Made by a program: the position numbers and the translations under genes. 64,000 nt of DNA from Gammaproteobacteria bacterium. Its GTDB lineage: Bacteria; Pseudomonadota; Gammaproteobacteria; Pseudomonadales; Halieaceae. The notes under the pieces were generated by a model. That model saw only the letters and a program-made list of their open reading frames with translations, ran no database searches and had not been told where the DNA came from. Location: NCBI GenBank assembly GCA_030433415.1, contig JAUIMF010000003.1, forward strand, positions 42,212 through 106,211. The letters are read 5' to 3'. Of the stretch, positions 19,118 to 26,390 are shown piece after piece (positions within the stretch are counted from its first letter, which is position 1; each line of letters starts with the position of its first letter).

Positions 19118-19321
19118 CTATTGCATGCGCAGTCGGTGGACGCCGGAAATACCAATGAGGCCATCCTGTTGGTCTTCGCGGCCTTCGCGCCAGCCAGTGA
19201 TCCAGTTCACACGTTGCTGCTCACTGGCATGGGGACAGGATTCGCTGCTTCGCCCTGAAACTCCGGCCTGATAGCCACGCTCAAAGGCTCTCGTGTTCAT
19301 GTCCCGCTTCTGTCGGCGCAT
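19118..19321 (-). CDS. rmf: Ribosome modulation factor
   Basis: Small basic protein that dimerises 70S ribosomes into inactive 100S particles when growth slows. The 67 residues begin MRRQKRDMNTRAFERGYQAGVSGRS, contain ESCPH and NWITGWREGRED, and match Rmf almost throughout (MKRQKRD, RGYQAG, CPY, WxxGWREA in E. coli). The C-terminal tail (DGLIGISGVHRLRMQ) is about a dozen residues longer than the E. coli protein. The ATG is preceded by GAGGA at 6-nt spacing. The upstream region to 19482 is AT-rich compared with its neighbours and should hold the promoter. Confidence 0.92.
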   Translation of the reverse strand: MRRQKRDMNTRAFERGYQAGVSGRSSESCPHASEQQRVNWITGWREGREDQQDGLIGISGVHRLRMQ

Positions 19322-19482
19322 CGCTGTTCCTCTCGATTGCTGGTGGTCACGAAGCCCTATCTAAGCAAAGAGGGGACATCGCGGCTACTACCTTTTTGTT
19401 ACTAGTACAATCACATCTATGTCGGAATAATCTAGAAAAATACCAGAACTGAGCTATGAACCTTTTTTTGGTGCGTTTTTTG

Positions 19483-20736
19483 CTATGTCGTCGCTATGGC
19501 GTCGTGGGCTAGCTCAAGCCAATGCACCACGGGCGGCGCTGCATCATCCTGCAGGTGCAACTGGCAGCCGATGTTGGCCGTGGCGATCACATCTGCCTGT
19601 TCGACAGTGAGGTCCTTGAGCTTCTGGCTCCGCAGACGCTGGCTACGCTCTTTCTCGAGTATGGAGTAGGTGCCGGCGGAACCACAGCACAGATGGTTAT
19701 TGCGTACGGGTACCAGAGTGTAGCCAAGGGCGTCGAGAATCGGTCCGGCTCCGCCAGTGTGGCCAAGACCGTGCACCTGGGTACAGGGGGTATGCAATGC
19801 GACGCGCTTACCGCCGGCGCCAGTTGGTACCAGTTCCGCCAGATGATGCAGGATTTCGTCACGGCCCAGAAAGGCAGCGACGTCCGCCGTCAACGCTGCG
19901 ATGGCCCTGGCCTTGGCTGCGTAGTCTTCATCTTCGGCCAGTAGCTGCGCGTATTCGTGAAGCTGCACACCACAGCCGGTTGCGCTCGACAGTATGGCGT
20001 CCACGCCGCTTTGTACCTGCGGCCACCACGCGTCGATGTTGCGGCGCGCCATTTGCTGCGCTTCGCCCCGGTGACCGAGATGTGCGGGCAGGGCGCCGCA
20101 GCAGCCCTGGCGCGGTGTTTCGACTACCTCGATCAGCAGCCGCGCCAGCACATTACGTAATGCACGACTGGTATTGGGGGTGGTCGCGCTCTGAACGCAG
20201 CCGTCGAGCAGCAGCACCCGTGCGGCCCTGGTTGAGGTGTGTTTGGTCGAGGGAAGCAGGGGTATCAATGCCTGGCGCGGAGGCAAGGCCTCCCGAAGTC
20301 TCTGAGGTAACAGCGTTTGCAAGTTTCTGCCGATACCGAGTCCCAGCTGCAACAGACGGCGCCGCGACAGCAGTTTGCGTAGGCTCCAACGTGTCAGGCG
20401 GGCGGACAGGGGGCGACGTACCCTCGGCTCGAGCAGGGTCCGGCCGCCGTCCAGAATGTCGCTGTACATCACCCCGCTGGGGCAGGTGGTCTCGCAGCTT
20501 CTGCAGGTCAGGCACCGGTCCAGATGGCGCAGCGTTAGCGCTTCATGCTGGTTGGTCTCCAGAAACTGTTTGACGAGGTATATCCGTCCCCGGGGGCTGT
20601 CACGTTCGTCGCGGCGGTCGAGATAGGTCGGACAGGTGGCCAGGCAGAAGCCGCAGTGCACGCAGGCGGTAATTGCGTTTGCGGTCGCCTCGGCGCGGGG
20701 CTCGTCGCGCAGATCGGTATGCAGATCGACTTTCAC
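19483..20736 (-). CDS. glcF: Glycolate oxidase iron-sulfur subunit
   Basis: Third gene of glcDEF. It carries electrons from the flavin subunits of membrane-associated glycolate dehydrogenase, which oxidises glycolate to glyoxylate. The 417-residue protein has two 4Fe-4S motifs: CVHCGFCLATCP (Cys 25, 28, 31, 35) and CLTCRSCETTCPSG (Cys 75, 78, 81, 85). It also has two CCG-type domains, seen as QGCCGALPAHLGH and NHLCCGSAGTYS. The start is GTG, 10 nt after the glcE stop. Glycolate is a major phytoplankton exudate, so this set fits a marine heterotroph. Confidence 0.95.
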   Translation of the reverse strand: MKVDLHTDLRDEPRAEATANAITACVHCGFCLATCPTYLDRRDERDSPRGRIYLVKQFLETNQHEALTLRHLDRCLTCRSCETTCPSGVMYSDILDGGRTLLEPRVRRPLSARLTRWSLRKLLSRRRLLQLGLGIGRNLQTLLPQRLREALPPRQALIPLLPSTKHTSTRAARVLLLDGCVQSATTPNTSRALRNVLARLLIEVVETPRQGCCGALPAHLGHRGEAQQMARRNIDAWWPQVQSGVDAILSSATGCGVQLHEYAQLLAEDEDYAAKARAIAALTADVAAFLGRDEILHHLAELVPTGAGGKRVALHTPCTQVHGLGHTGGAGPILDALGYTLVPVRNNHLCCGSAGTYSILEKERSQRLRSQKLKDLTVEQADVIATANIGCQLHLQDDAAPPVVHWLELAHDAIATT

Positions 20737-20746
20737 GGTTTACGTC

Positions 20747-21814
20747 TCACATCCACGGGTAGAGTCGACCGGGGTTAAGAATGCCGTGAGGGTCTACGGC
20801 GTGTTTCAGACGACGTAGCAGGGCGCGGGTGGCCGCTGCCGGTGCGGGGAGCGCCTCAGCGTCCTCCCGACCCGCTCCATGGCGGACGGCATAGCCGCCA
20901 CGGCCAGCGAGTATCTGGGCCCGATCCTGCGACACGGTGCCGGCATACCAGCGCCGCGCGCCTCCCCAGTCCACCAACTCGCAGGGGTTTTCGGTACTGT
21001 CGGCACGAGCGGGTGCCAAGTCCAGCACCCAGGGCATCGATGTCGGCGTCTGCGGCGGCAGCTGCCACTCCCTGAGGTGGTCCCAGAACGCTGGCTGTCC
21101 CGCGGTCGCGGCGTCCAGTCGGCGCGACACGGTGTCCAAGGCGGCAGGTGATCCTTCAAAACGCAGTTGAAGCTCGCCATCGAACCAGCTGGCACCGCTG
21201 AGCGGTAACGGTGACACACACAGGCGGCGCATACGCGGTATGGCATCGCGCAGGCTACAGGGGCTCGCGAAGTACGCCCGGGCCCGAGGTGCCGGAAGCA
21301 GCCTCAGGCTGACATCCAGCATCAGGCCAAAACACCCGAGGGCACCGGCCTGGAAGCGCGACACATCGTAGCCGGCAACATTTTTAATGACTTCGCCACC
21401 AAAGCGCAGTATTTCACCCTGTCCGTCGATCAGGCGCATCCCCAGGACCGCGTCGCGAAGACTGCCCTGCCAGGGACGGGCGGGCCCGAGCAAACCACTG
21501 GCCAGGGTTCCCCCGAGCGTTCCCAAACCACCGAACTCCGGTACATCGCCGGGCAGTACCTGCCCCTGCTCAGCCACCACGGATTTGATTTCTGAAATCG
21601 GGGTGCCGGCCCGCGCTGTGATCACCATTTCATCAGGCCGGTAGCTCACGATGCCCCGGTGCTCACCCACTGGCAGGGGAACGGCCTCGCAGTTGCGGCC
21701 GACCAGTGCCTCCTTGGTGTCGGCACCGACGATACGCACGGGCTGACGGCGTCTCACCGCCTCCCGAATGCGATCGGAGAGGCGTTGGCTGTGATCGGCG
21801 TCAACGTCAACCAT
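20747..21814 (-). CDS. glcE: Glycolate oxidase FAD-binding subunit
   Basis: A 355-residue FAD-linked subunit of glycolate dehydrogenase, shorter than and related to GlcD. The PCMH-type FAD fold is visible as RIVGADTKEAL, then MVITARAGTPISEIKSVVAEQGQ, LPGDVPEFGGLGTLGGTLASGLLGPAR and GGEVIKNVAGYDVSR. The last two are typical of GlcE. The ATG overlaps the glcD stop by 8 nt, so translation is likely coupled. GlcD, GlcE and GlcF are all needed for activity in E. coli. Confidence 0.93.
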   Translation of the reverse strand: MVDVDADHSQRLSDRIREAVRRRQPVRIVGADTKEALVGRNCEAVPLPVGEHRGIVSYRPDEMVITARAGTPISEIKSVVAEQGQVLPGDVPEFGGLGTLGGTLASGLLGPARPWQGSLRDAVLGMRLIDGQGEILRFGGEVIKNVAGYDVSRFQAGALGCFGLMLDVSLRLLPAPRARAYFASPCSLRDAIPRMRRLCVSPLPLSGASWFDGELQLRFEGSPAALDTVSRRLDAATAGQPAFWDHLREWQLPPQTPTSMPWVLDLAPARADSTENPCELVDWGGARRWYAGTVSQDRAQILAGRGGYAVRHGAGREDAEALPAPAAATRALLRRLKHAVDPHGILNPGRLYPWM

Positions 21815-23273
21815 GGTGGTGATGCTCGGGCAGCGCGCGATACTCCTGGCAGCGCCTCAGGATCGGTATGCCTTTGCCCGGGTTAAGCAGCAGCTTCGGA
21901 TCGAATGCCACTTTGATCTCTTCGAAGTGATGCAGTTCCGCTTCACCGAACTGTACGGGCATCTGGCGGAGCTTCTCGAGCCCCACACCGTGTTCGCCCG
22001 TGATGCTGCCACCGACGGCGACGGAATGCTCGAGAATGGCGCTGCCAAACGCCTCGGCGCGCTTTACCTGATCCTCATCGCTGGCGTCGAAAAGAATCAG
22101 GGGATGCAGATTGCCGTCACCGGCATGAAAGACGTTTGCGACGCGCAGGTCGTAGCGCTGCGACAGGGCGTTGATGGCTTCGAGCACATCAGCGATGCGA
22201 CTGCGTGGGATCGTGCCGTCCATGCAGTAGTAGTCCGGCGCGAGCCGACCTACCGCCGGGAAGGCGGATTTGCGCCCTTTCCAGAGCAGGTCCCGTTCCC
22301 CGGCGTCTCGCGCTATACGTAGGGAAGTAGCCCCCTGTTGGCGAAACACCGCGCAGGCCTCTTCGGTCAAGGCGTCTATCTCGTCGTCGAGCCCGTCCAG
22401 TTCACACAGCAGCACGGCGGCTGCATCCTTCGGATATCCGGCGCCCGCGAAGTCTTCCGCTGCGCGGATCGCCAGCGAGTCCATCATCTCGAGGCCCGCG
22501 GGCAACAGCCCTTCGGCAATGATCGCACTGACGGCGTCCCCGGCCATACGCACGGTGTCGAATCCCGCCAGAACCACGGCGGTCGCCTCGGGACGTGGCA
22601 ACAATCGCACGGTGACCTCCACGACGACGCCAAGCAGGCCTTCGGACCCGCACATCAGGGCCAGCAGGTCGGGTCCGGGGGACTCGAACCCCTGGCCCCC
22701 GAGCGTGATCAGCTCTCCATCGATGGTGGCCAGGGTCAGGGCGATGATGTTGTGTACCGTCAGGCCGTACTTCAGGCAGTGAACTCCACCGGAATTCTCG
22801 GCCACATTCCCGCCGATGCTGCAGGCAATCTGGGATGAAGGGTCCGGGGCATAGAACAGGCCGTGGGCTCCTGCTGCTTCAGAGATGCTCAGGTTGGAGA
22901 CCCCGGGTTGTACCCGGGCCAGACCGTTGCTGGCGTCGATCTCAAGAATCCGGTCCAGCGAGGCCAGATTCAGCAGAATCCCTTCGGGGTGGGGCATCGA
23001 CCCGCCGCAGAGTCCGGTGCCGGCACCACGGGCGACGATGGGCACGTTGAACTGAGTGCCGGTGCGAATCACCGCCTGCACCTGTTCCGTAGTCTCGGGC
23101 ATCACGGTGACGAGGGGCATCTCACGATAGAGCATCAGCGCGTCGCACTCGAAGACGCGCTGGGAGCCATCGTCAGTAATGATGCGCTCGGCAGGCAGAA
23201 TGCCCGCGAGGGCGCTGATTAATTCCTGCGAGGGTCCGGGCCTGTCACACGGCCCGGCAACGGGGTTTCTCAT
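21807..23273 (-). CDS. glcD: Glycolate oxidase catalytic FAD subunit
   Basis: A 488-residue FAD-dependent dehydrogenase subunit that takes electrons from glycolate or D-lactate. FAD-binding segments are PIVARGAGTGLCGGSMP and SIGGNVAENSGGVHCLKYGLTVHNI. The C-terminal end has the FAD-oxidase C-domain features NVFHAGDGNLHPLILFD and GSITGEHGVGLEKL. The ATG at 23273 has AGGATCAGG upstream. It is the first gene of glcDEF. No adjacent glcC-type regulator or malate synthase is present in the window. Confidence 0.95.
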   Translation of the reverse strand: MRNPVAGPCDRPGPSQELISALAGILPAERIITDDGSQRVFECDALMLYREMPLVTVMPETTEQVQAVIRTGTQFNVPIVARGAGTGLCGGSMPHPEGILLNLASLDRILEIDASNGLARVQPGVSNLSISEAAGAHGLFYAPDPSSQIACSIGGNVAENSGGVHCLKYGLTVHNIIALTLATIDGELITLGGQGFESPGPDLLALMCGSEGLLGVVVEVTVRLLPRPEATAVVLAGFDTVRMAGDAVSAIIAEGLLPAGLEMMDSLAIRAAEDFAGAGYPKDAAAVLLCELDGLDDEIDALTEEACAVFRQQGATSLRIARDAGERDLLWKGRKSAFPAVGRLAPDYYCMDGTIPRSRIADVLEAINALSQRYDLRVANVFHAGDGNLHPLILFDASDEDQVKRAEAFGSAILEHSVAVGGSITGEHGVGLEKLRQMPVQFGEAELHHFEEIKVAFDPKLLLNPGKGIPILRRCQEYRALPEHHHHG

Positions 23274-23383
23274 TACCTGATCCTGATAAAACCCGAACGC
23301 TGACGGGCTCGGGTCGACGGCTCAGTGTAATGGTTTCAGGATGGCTGTTCAGCTTTTGCTACGAAAGTGATTGCCGCGAGATC

Positions 23384-24181
23384 TCAGGCGGCTTCGGCGA
23401 ATACAACCTCCATGGGGCGGGCGGGGTGCGCGATGCCCTGAATCAAACGCAGCTGTCCGCTGAAGTCCTCGACCAGTGCCGTGCAGTTTTCTACCCAGTC
23501 GCCATCGTTACAGTAGGTGATGTCGCCGAACTGCTGGATCGTGGGGTAATGCAGGTGGCCACAGATGATGCCGTCCAACTGCTGGTCTCGCACCAGGTTT
23601 ACGGCGGCATGCTGGTAGGCCTTGATAGCTGCCTCGGCCTGAGAGACGTTCACCTTGACCCATTTCGCCAGTGACCAATAAGGCTTACCGAGCCACTCGC
23701 GAAACTGGTTTACGCGCCGATTGACCCACATCAGGATCTCGTAGCCGATATCGCCGATCGCCCTGTTGAGGCGACTGTAACGCACGGCAAAATCGAGCTC
23801 GTCGCCATGGGTCACGAGCATCCGTTGACCCGTTCCAGTCTCGTGGATGACGGTTTTGCGAATGCGAATGTTGCCGAAATCGCTGTTACAGAATTCGCGG
23901 AAGTTGTGGTCGTGATTGCCGGGGATGTACACGACTTCGGTCATACCCCGCGAAATCTTTAGGATCTTGCGCAACACGCGCGTGTGCGATTCGGGCCAGT
24001 GCACGCGCTTGTGCATGGCCCACACGTCGACGATATCGCCGACGAGATAGAGCTTCTTGCAATCAACGCGGTCCAGCAGCGCCAACAGTTGCTCGGCCTT
24101 GCAGTGGACGCTGCCCAGGTGCACATCCGAAATCCACAGTGTCTGGCAGCTGAAGCGGCCGTCGGTGGGTAGTGCCTGCAT
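23384..24181 (-). CDS. Metallophosphoesterase, UDP-2,3-diacylglucosamine diphosphatase (LpxH)-like
   Basis: A 265-residue calcineurin-type phosphoesterase. The metal-binding motifs appear in order: SDVHLGS (residues 18-24), GDIVDVW, PGNHDHNF, THGDELD and CGHLHYP, ending with a NDGDWVENCTALVE segment seen in LpxH-like proteins. LpxH cleaves UDP-2,3-diacylglucosamine to lipid X in lipid A synthesis, but this longer subfamily is not the classical LpxH and its substrate may differ. The ATG at 24181 follows AAAGGGAGACC. The preceding acyltransferase frame runs 119 nt into this gene. Confidence 0.75.
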   Translation of the reverse strand: MQALPTDGRFSCQTLWISDVHLGSVHCKAEQLLALLDRVDCKKLYLVGDIVDVWAMHKRVHWPESHTRVLRKILKISRGMTEVVYIPGNHDHNFREFCNSDFGNIRIRKTVIHETGTGQRMLVTHGDELDFAVRYSRLNRAIGDIGYEILMWVNRRVNQFREWLGKPYWSLAKWVKVNVSQAEAAIKAYQHAAVNLVRDQQLDGIICGHLHYPTIQQFGDITYCNDGDWVENCTALVEDFSGQLRLIQGIAHPARPMEVVFAEAA

Positions 24182-25904
24182 CGTTGGTCTCCCTTTCAGC
24201 GAGGTATCGTTGCCGCTTGCGCGGTGTGAGCTTGTGAAGATCGGCGATGACGAAGCTGTCAACGCAGTCACCGAAATCCTTGTCCACATTAAAGGCGGTA
24301 AACGCCACGCCATCGGGGCTCGTGGCCTGCGAGTAGTGTTTGTAAAGCGTAGGCAGGGGCAGGCCTGCTGCCGCCAGACTTTCGCGCAGGGATTTCATGT
24401 CTTCTTCAGCATCAACCCCTGAGAACTCAGCGCGAAGTGCGTCGAGCGTCGTGCCGGGAATCCGGAAGGGCGTGCGGGGCGTTACATCAAGATCGGTGGC
24501 AAAGTGCGTACCGAAGTAATAGGCCAGGCGGGCGGTCGCATCGGTGCCGTAGAAACGACTGATGGAGGCGGGGCCAAAGAGATAGCGAATATGCGGGTGC
24601 GCCTTGATATACGCGCCGATGCCATACCAGAGGTAATCCAGGCTATGGCGAGTCTGGTAGCGGGGCTGCACAAACGAGCGCCCCAGTTCCAGGCCCTCAC
24701 GCAGCTTTTCGGTCACTCGCGGTCCGTAATCGAAGAGCGTATGGGAATACAGACCCTCAATACCGTAACGGTCGATCACCGCGCCGGCATCCGCCAACCG
24801 GTAAGCGCCGACAATCTCCATGTCGCTCTGGTCCCAGAGTACCAGCTGATCGTAGTGGCGGTCGAAGCGATCGATGTCTCTGGGCTGACCGCAGCCTTCG
24901 CCGACGGTGCGAAAGGTGAGCTCCCGCAGGCGCCCGATCTCGCGCATGACACAGGGGCTCGCATCCATTTGACAGAGGTAGATCACCTTGCCGTCGCGGG
25001 TCTCACCCAGCTTTGGTGATGTGTCGAGTTCCTGGCGCAACAGCAGGCGGTTTTCTGCCGGGGCGACCGTCTCCACGGACCGGAATACCGGCTTGCCCCG
25101 AGATCCGATCCGATAGACGTGCTTGCGAAACATGCGCGCCAGCTGGCGCGCCGAGAAGCCCGACGCGCTGTAAACCTCATGGGGCACGGGCCGCCCGATG
25201 CGAGCGTCGACGGTGTGGTGGCTCTGCTTGAACATCTCGCGTACCAGCCAGATGGTAGACAGCGGCTTGGCGAGCATTGACAGGCTGTAAAAGAACAGGG
25301 AGTTACGTCCGGCAACGTGAATCGGCAGAATCGGTGAACGGGTGCTGCTGGCGAGCTTCACGAAGCCGCTCTGCCATTCCGTATCTTTAATTCCTTTGGC
25401 GCCAAGGCGCGACACTTCGCCCGCGGGGAAGATAATGAGCGCGCCCTCGCTCTCGAGATGCGTCTTGATGGCTTTGAGGGCGTTGCGGGCCGTGCTGGCA
25501 GCGCCCATATTCACGACCGGCAACAACACCGGGTCCAGCGCATCAATAGCGGTCAGCAGATCGTTGGCGACAACCTTCACGTCCGGACGCACGCTGTGCA
25601 GCAGCTTTAACAGCGCAAGGCCGTCAAGGCTGCCGATGGGATGATTGGCGACAACCACAACGCGGCCGCGGTCCGGTATCCGCGCTCGCTCCGATTCCGT
25701 CAGGCGCAGGTCAAAATCGAAATACTTCAGCACCTGCTCAACAAAGTCGTAGCCCTGAAGCTGTGGATAGTCATCCGCAAACTTCTCAAAGCGTGATTCG
25801 TAAAACAGAAAACCGAGGAATCGACTGAGGGTGCGGGCAGTGCGGCGATGACGGTCAAAGAAAGCGGGGTAACGGGTTTGCAGCGCGTGCTGAACGTTCA
25901 GCAT
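24063..25904 (-). CDS. Two-domain acyltransferase (PlsC-like plus OlsB/GNAT-like), OlsF-type candidate
   Basis: A 613-residue protein. The N-terminal half is a lysophospholipid-acyltransferase domain: the catalytic HX4D box is NHPIGSLD at 87-94 and a second box is FPAGEVSR near 162. The C-terminal half resembles hemolysin/OlsB acyl-ACP-dependent N-acyltransferases (RELTFRTVGEG, then DQLVLWDQSDMEIVGAYRLA and SFVQPRYQ). This pairing is that of bifunctional ornithine-lipid synthase OlsF, so synthesis of phosphorus-free ornithine or related aminolipids is a reasonable inference. The natural end appears to be near PRKRQRYLAERE. The last 40 or so residues are out-of-frame sequence from the next gene. 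Confidence 0.65.
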   Translation of the reverse strand: MLNVQHALQTRYPAFFDRHRRTARTLSRFLGFLFYESRFEKFADDYPQLQGYDFVEQVLKYFDFDLRLTESERARIPDRGRVVVVANHPIGSLDGLALLKLLHSVRPDVKVVANDLLTAIDALDPVLLPVVNMGAASTARNALKAIKTHLESEGALIIFPAGEVSRLGAKGIKDTEWQSGFVKLASSTRSPILPIHVAGRNSLFFYSLSMLAKPLSTIWLVREMFKQSHHTVDARIGRPVPHEVYSASGFSARQLARMFRKHVYRIGSRGKPVFRSVETVAPAENRLLLRQELDTSPKLGETRDGKVIYLCQMDASPCVMREIGRLRELTFRTVGEGCGQPRDIDRFDRHYDQLVLWDQSDMEIVGAYRLADAGAVIDRYGIEGLYSHTLFDYGPRVTEKLREGLELGRSFVQPRYQTRHSLDYLWYGIGAYIKAHPHIRYLFGPASISRFYGTDATARLAYYFGTHFATDLDVTPRTPFRIPGTTLDALRAEFSGVDAEEDMKSLRESLAAAGLPLPTLYKHYSQATSPDGVAFTAFNVDKDFGDCVDSFVIADLHKLTPRKRQRYLAERETNDAGTTHRRPLQLPDTVDFGCAPGQRPLQGRATVGAAGPR

Positions 25905-25941
25905 TGCTCAAGGCACCTCGGCAGGTCTAAAGGAAGAAACA

Positions 25942-26130
25942 TCAGTCCAGGCCTGGTGCGAGGTCGTCTTCCGACAACCAGGTCGAGCCCCGTCGGCTGA
26001 GGGAGTTGCTATGGGGAACATCGATGACGGTGATATTGCCGCCACTCGCGAGAAAGCGTTGGACCTGATCGGCGATCGTGTCGCGAATCCGTTGCTTTTC
26101 TGCCACGTTGATACGGTCGTTGCGTTCCAT
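25942..26130 (-). CDS. Small SutA-like protein (hypothetical)
   Basis: A 62-residue soluble protein. I chose the ATG at 26130 because GGAG lies 8 nt upstream; an in-frame ATG 11 codons earlier lacks this. The central segment, KQRIRDTIADQVQRFLASGG followed by NITVIDV, resembles the conserved helix and glycine turn of SutA, a small RNA-polymerase-binding regulator of slow growth in Pseudomonas. The similarity is short and from memory, so this is tentative. It lies 37 nt upstream of the acyltransferase start on the same strand and may be co-transcribed. It diverges from the PHO-box promoter. Confidence 0.5.
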   Translation of the reverse strand: MERNDRINVAEKQRIRDTIADQVQRFLASGGNITVIDVPHSNSLSRRGSTWLSEDDLAPGLD

Positions 26131-26252
26131 GGGCGTGTCTCCGCTGGCTGGACGCATGGTCAACCGCGTCAGTTGCAGAAAAATGGCGATATTTTGAACG
26201 TTTTGTGAATCCCGCCGAGCCGAGTAGGAACGAAGACCTCGACCCGGCGTCG

Positions 26253-26308
26253 CTGTAACAAATACGTAACAAGTGAGTCACAAATTCGTCACTTCGGACT
26301 CATAGGAT
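26253..26308 (+). promoter_or_regulatory. Tandem PHO box (PhoB site) with -10 element
   Basis: Four 7-mers, CTGTAAC (26253), ACGTAAC (26264), GAGTCAC (26275) and TCGTCAC (26286), repeat at exactly 11 bp. They are separated by AT-rich 4-mers AAAT, AAGT and AAAT. This is the 7+4 geometry of PhoB-bound PHO boxes, here as two full boxes. A -10-like TAGGAT at 26303-26308 starts 10 bp after the last unit, the spacing expected when PhoB replaces the -35 contact. The predicted start of transcription is near 26315, about 76 nt before the lipoprotein ATG. Confidence 0.8.
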
Positions 26309-26390
26309 GCGCGGGTCGAAGTGTGCAGGTAGTCGCGTGCCCGACGCTTGTTCACACAAAACGCAATTCTCTCAGCGAATGAGGTCCTCG

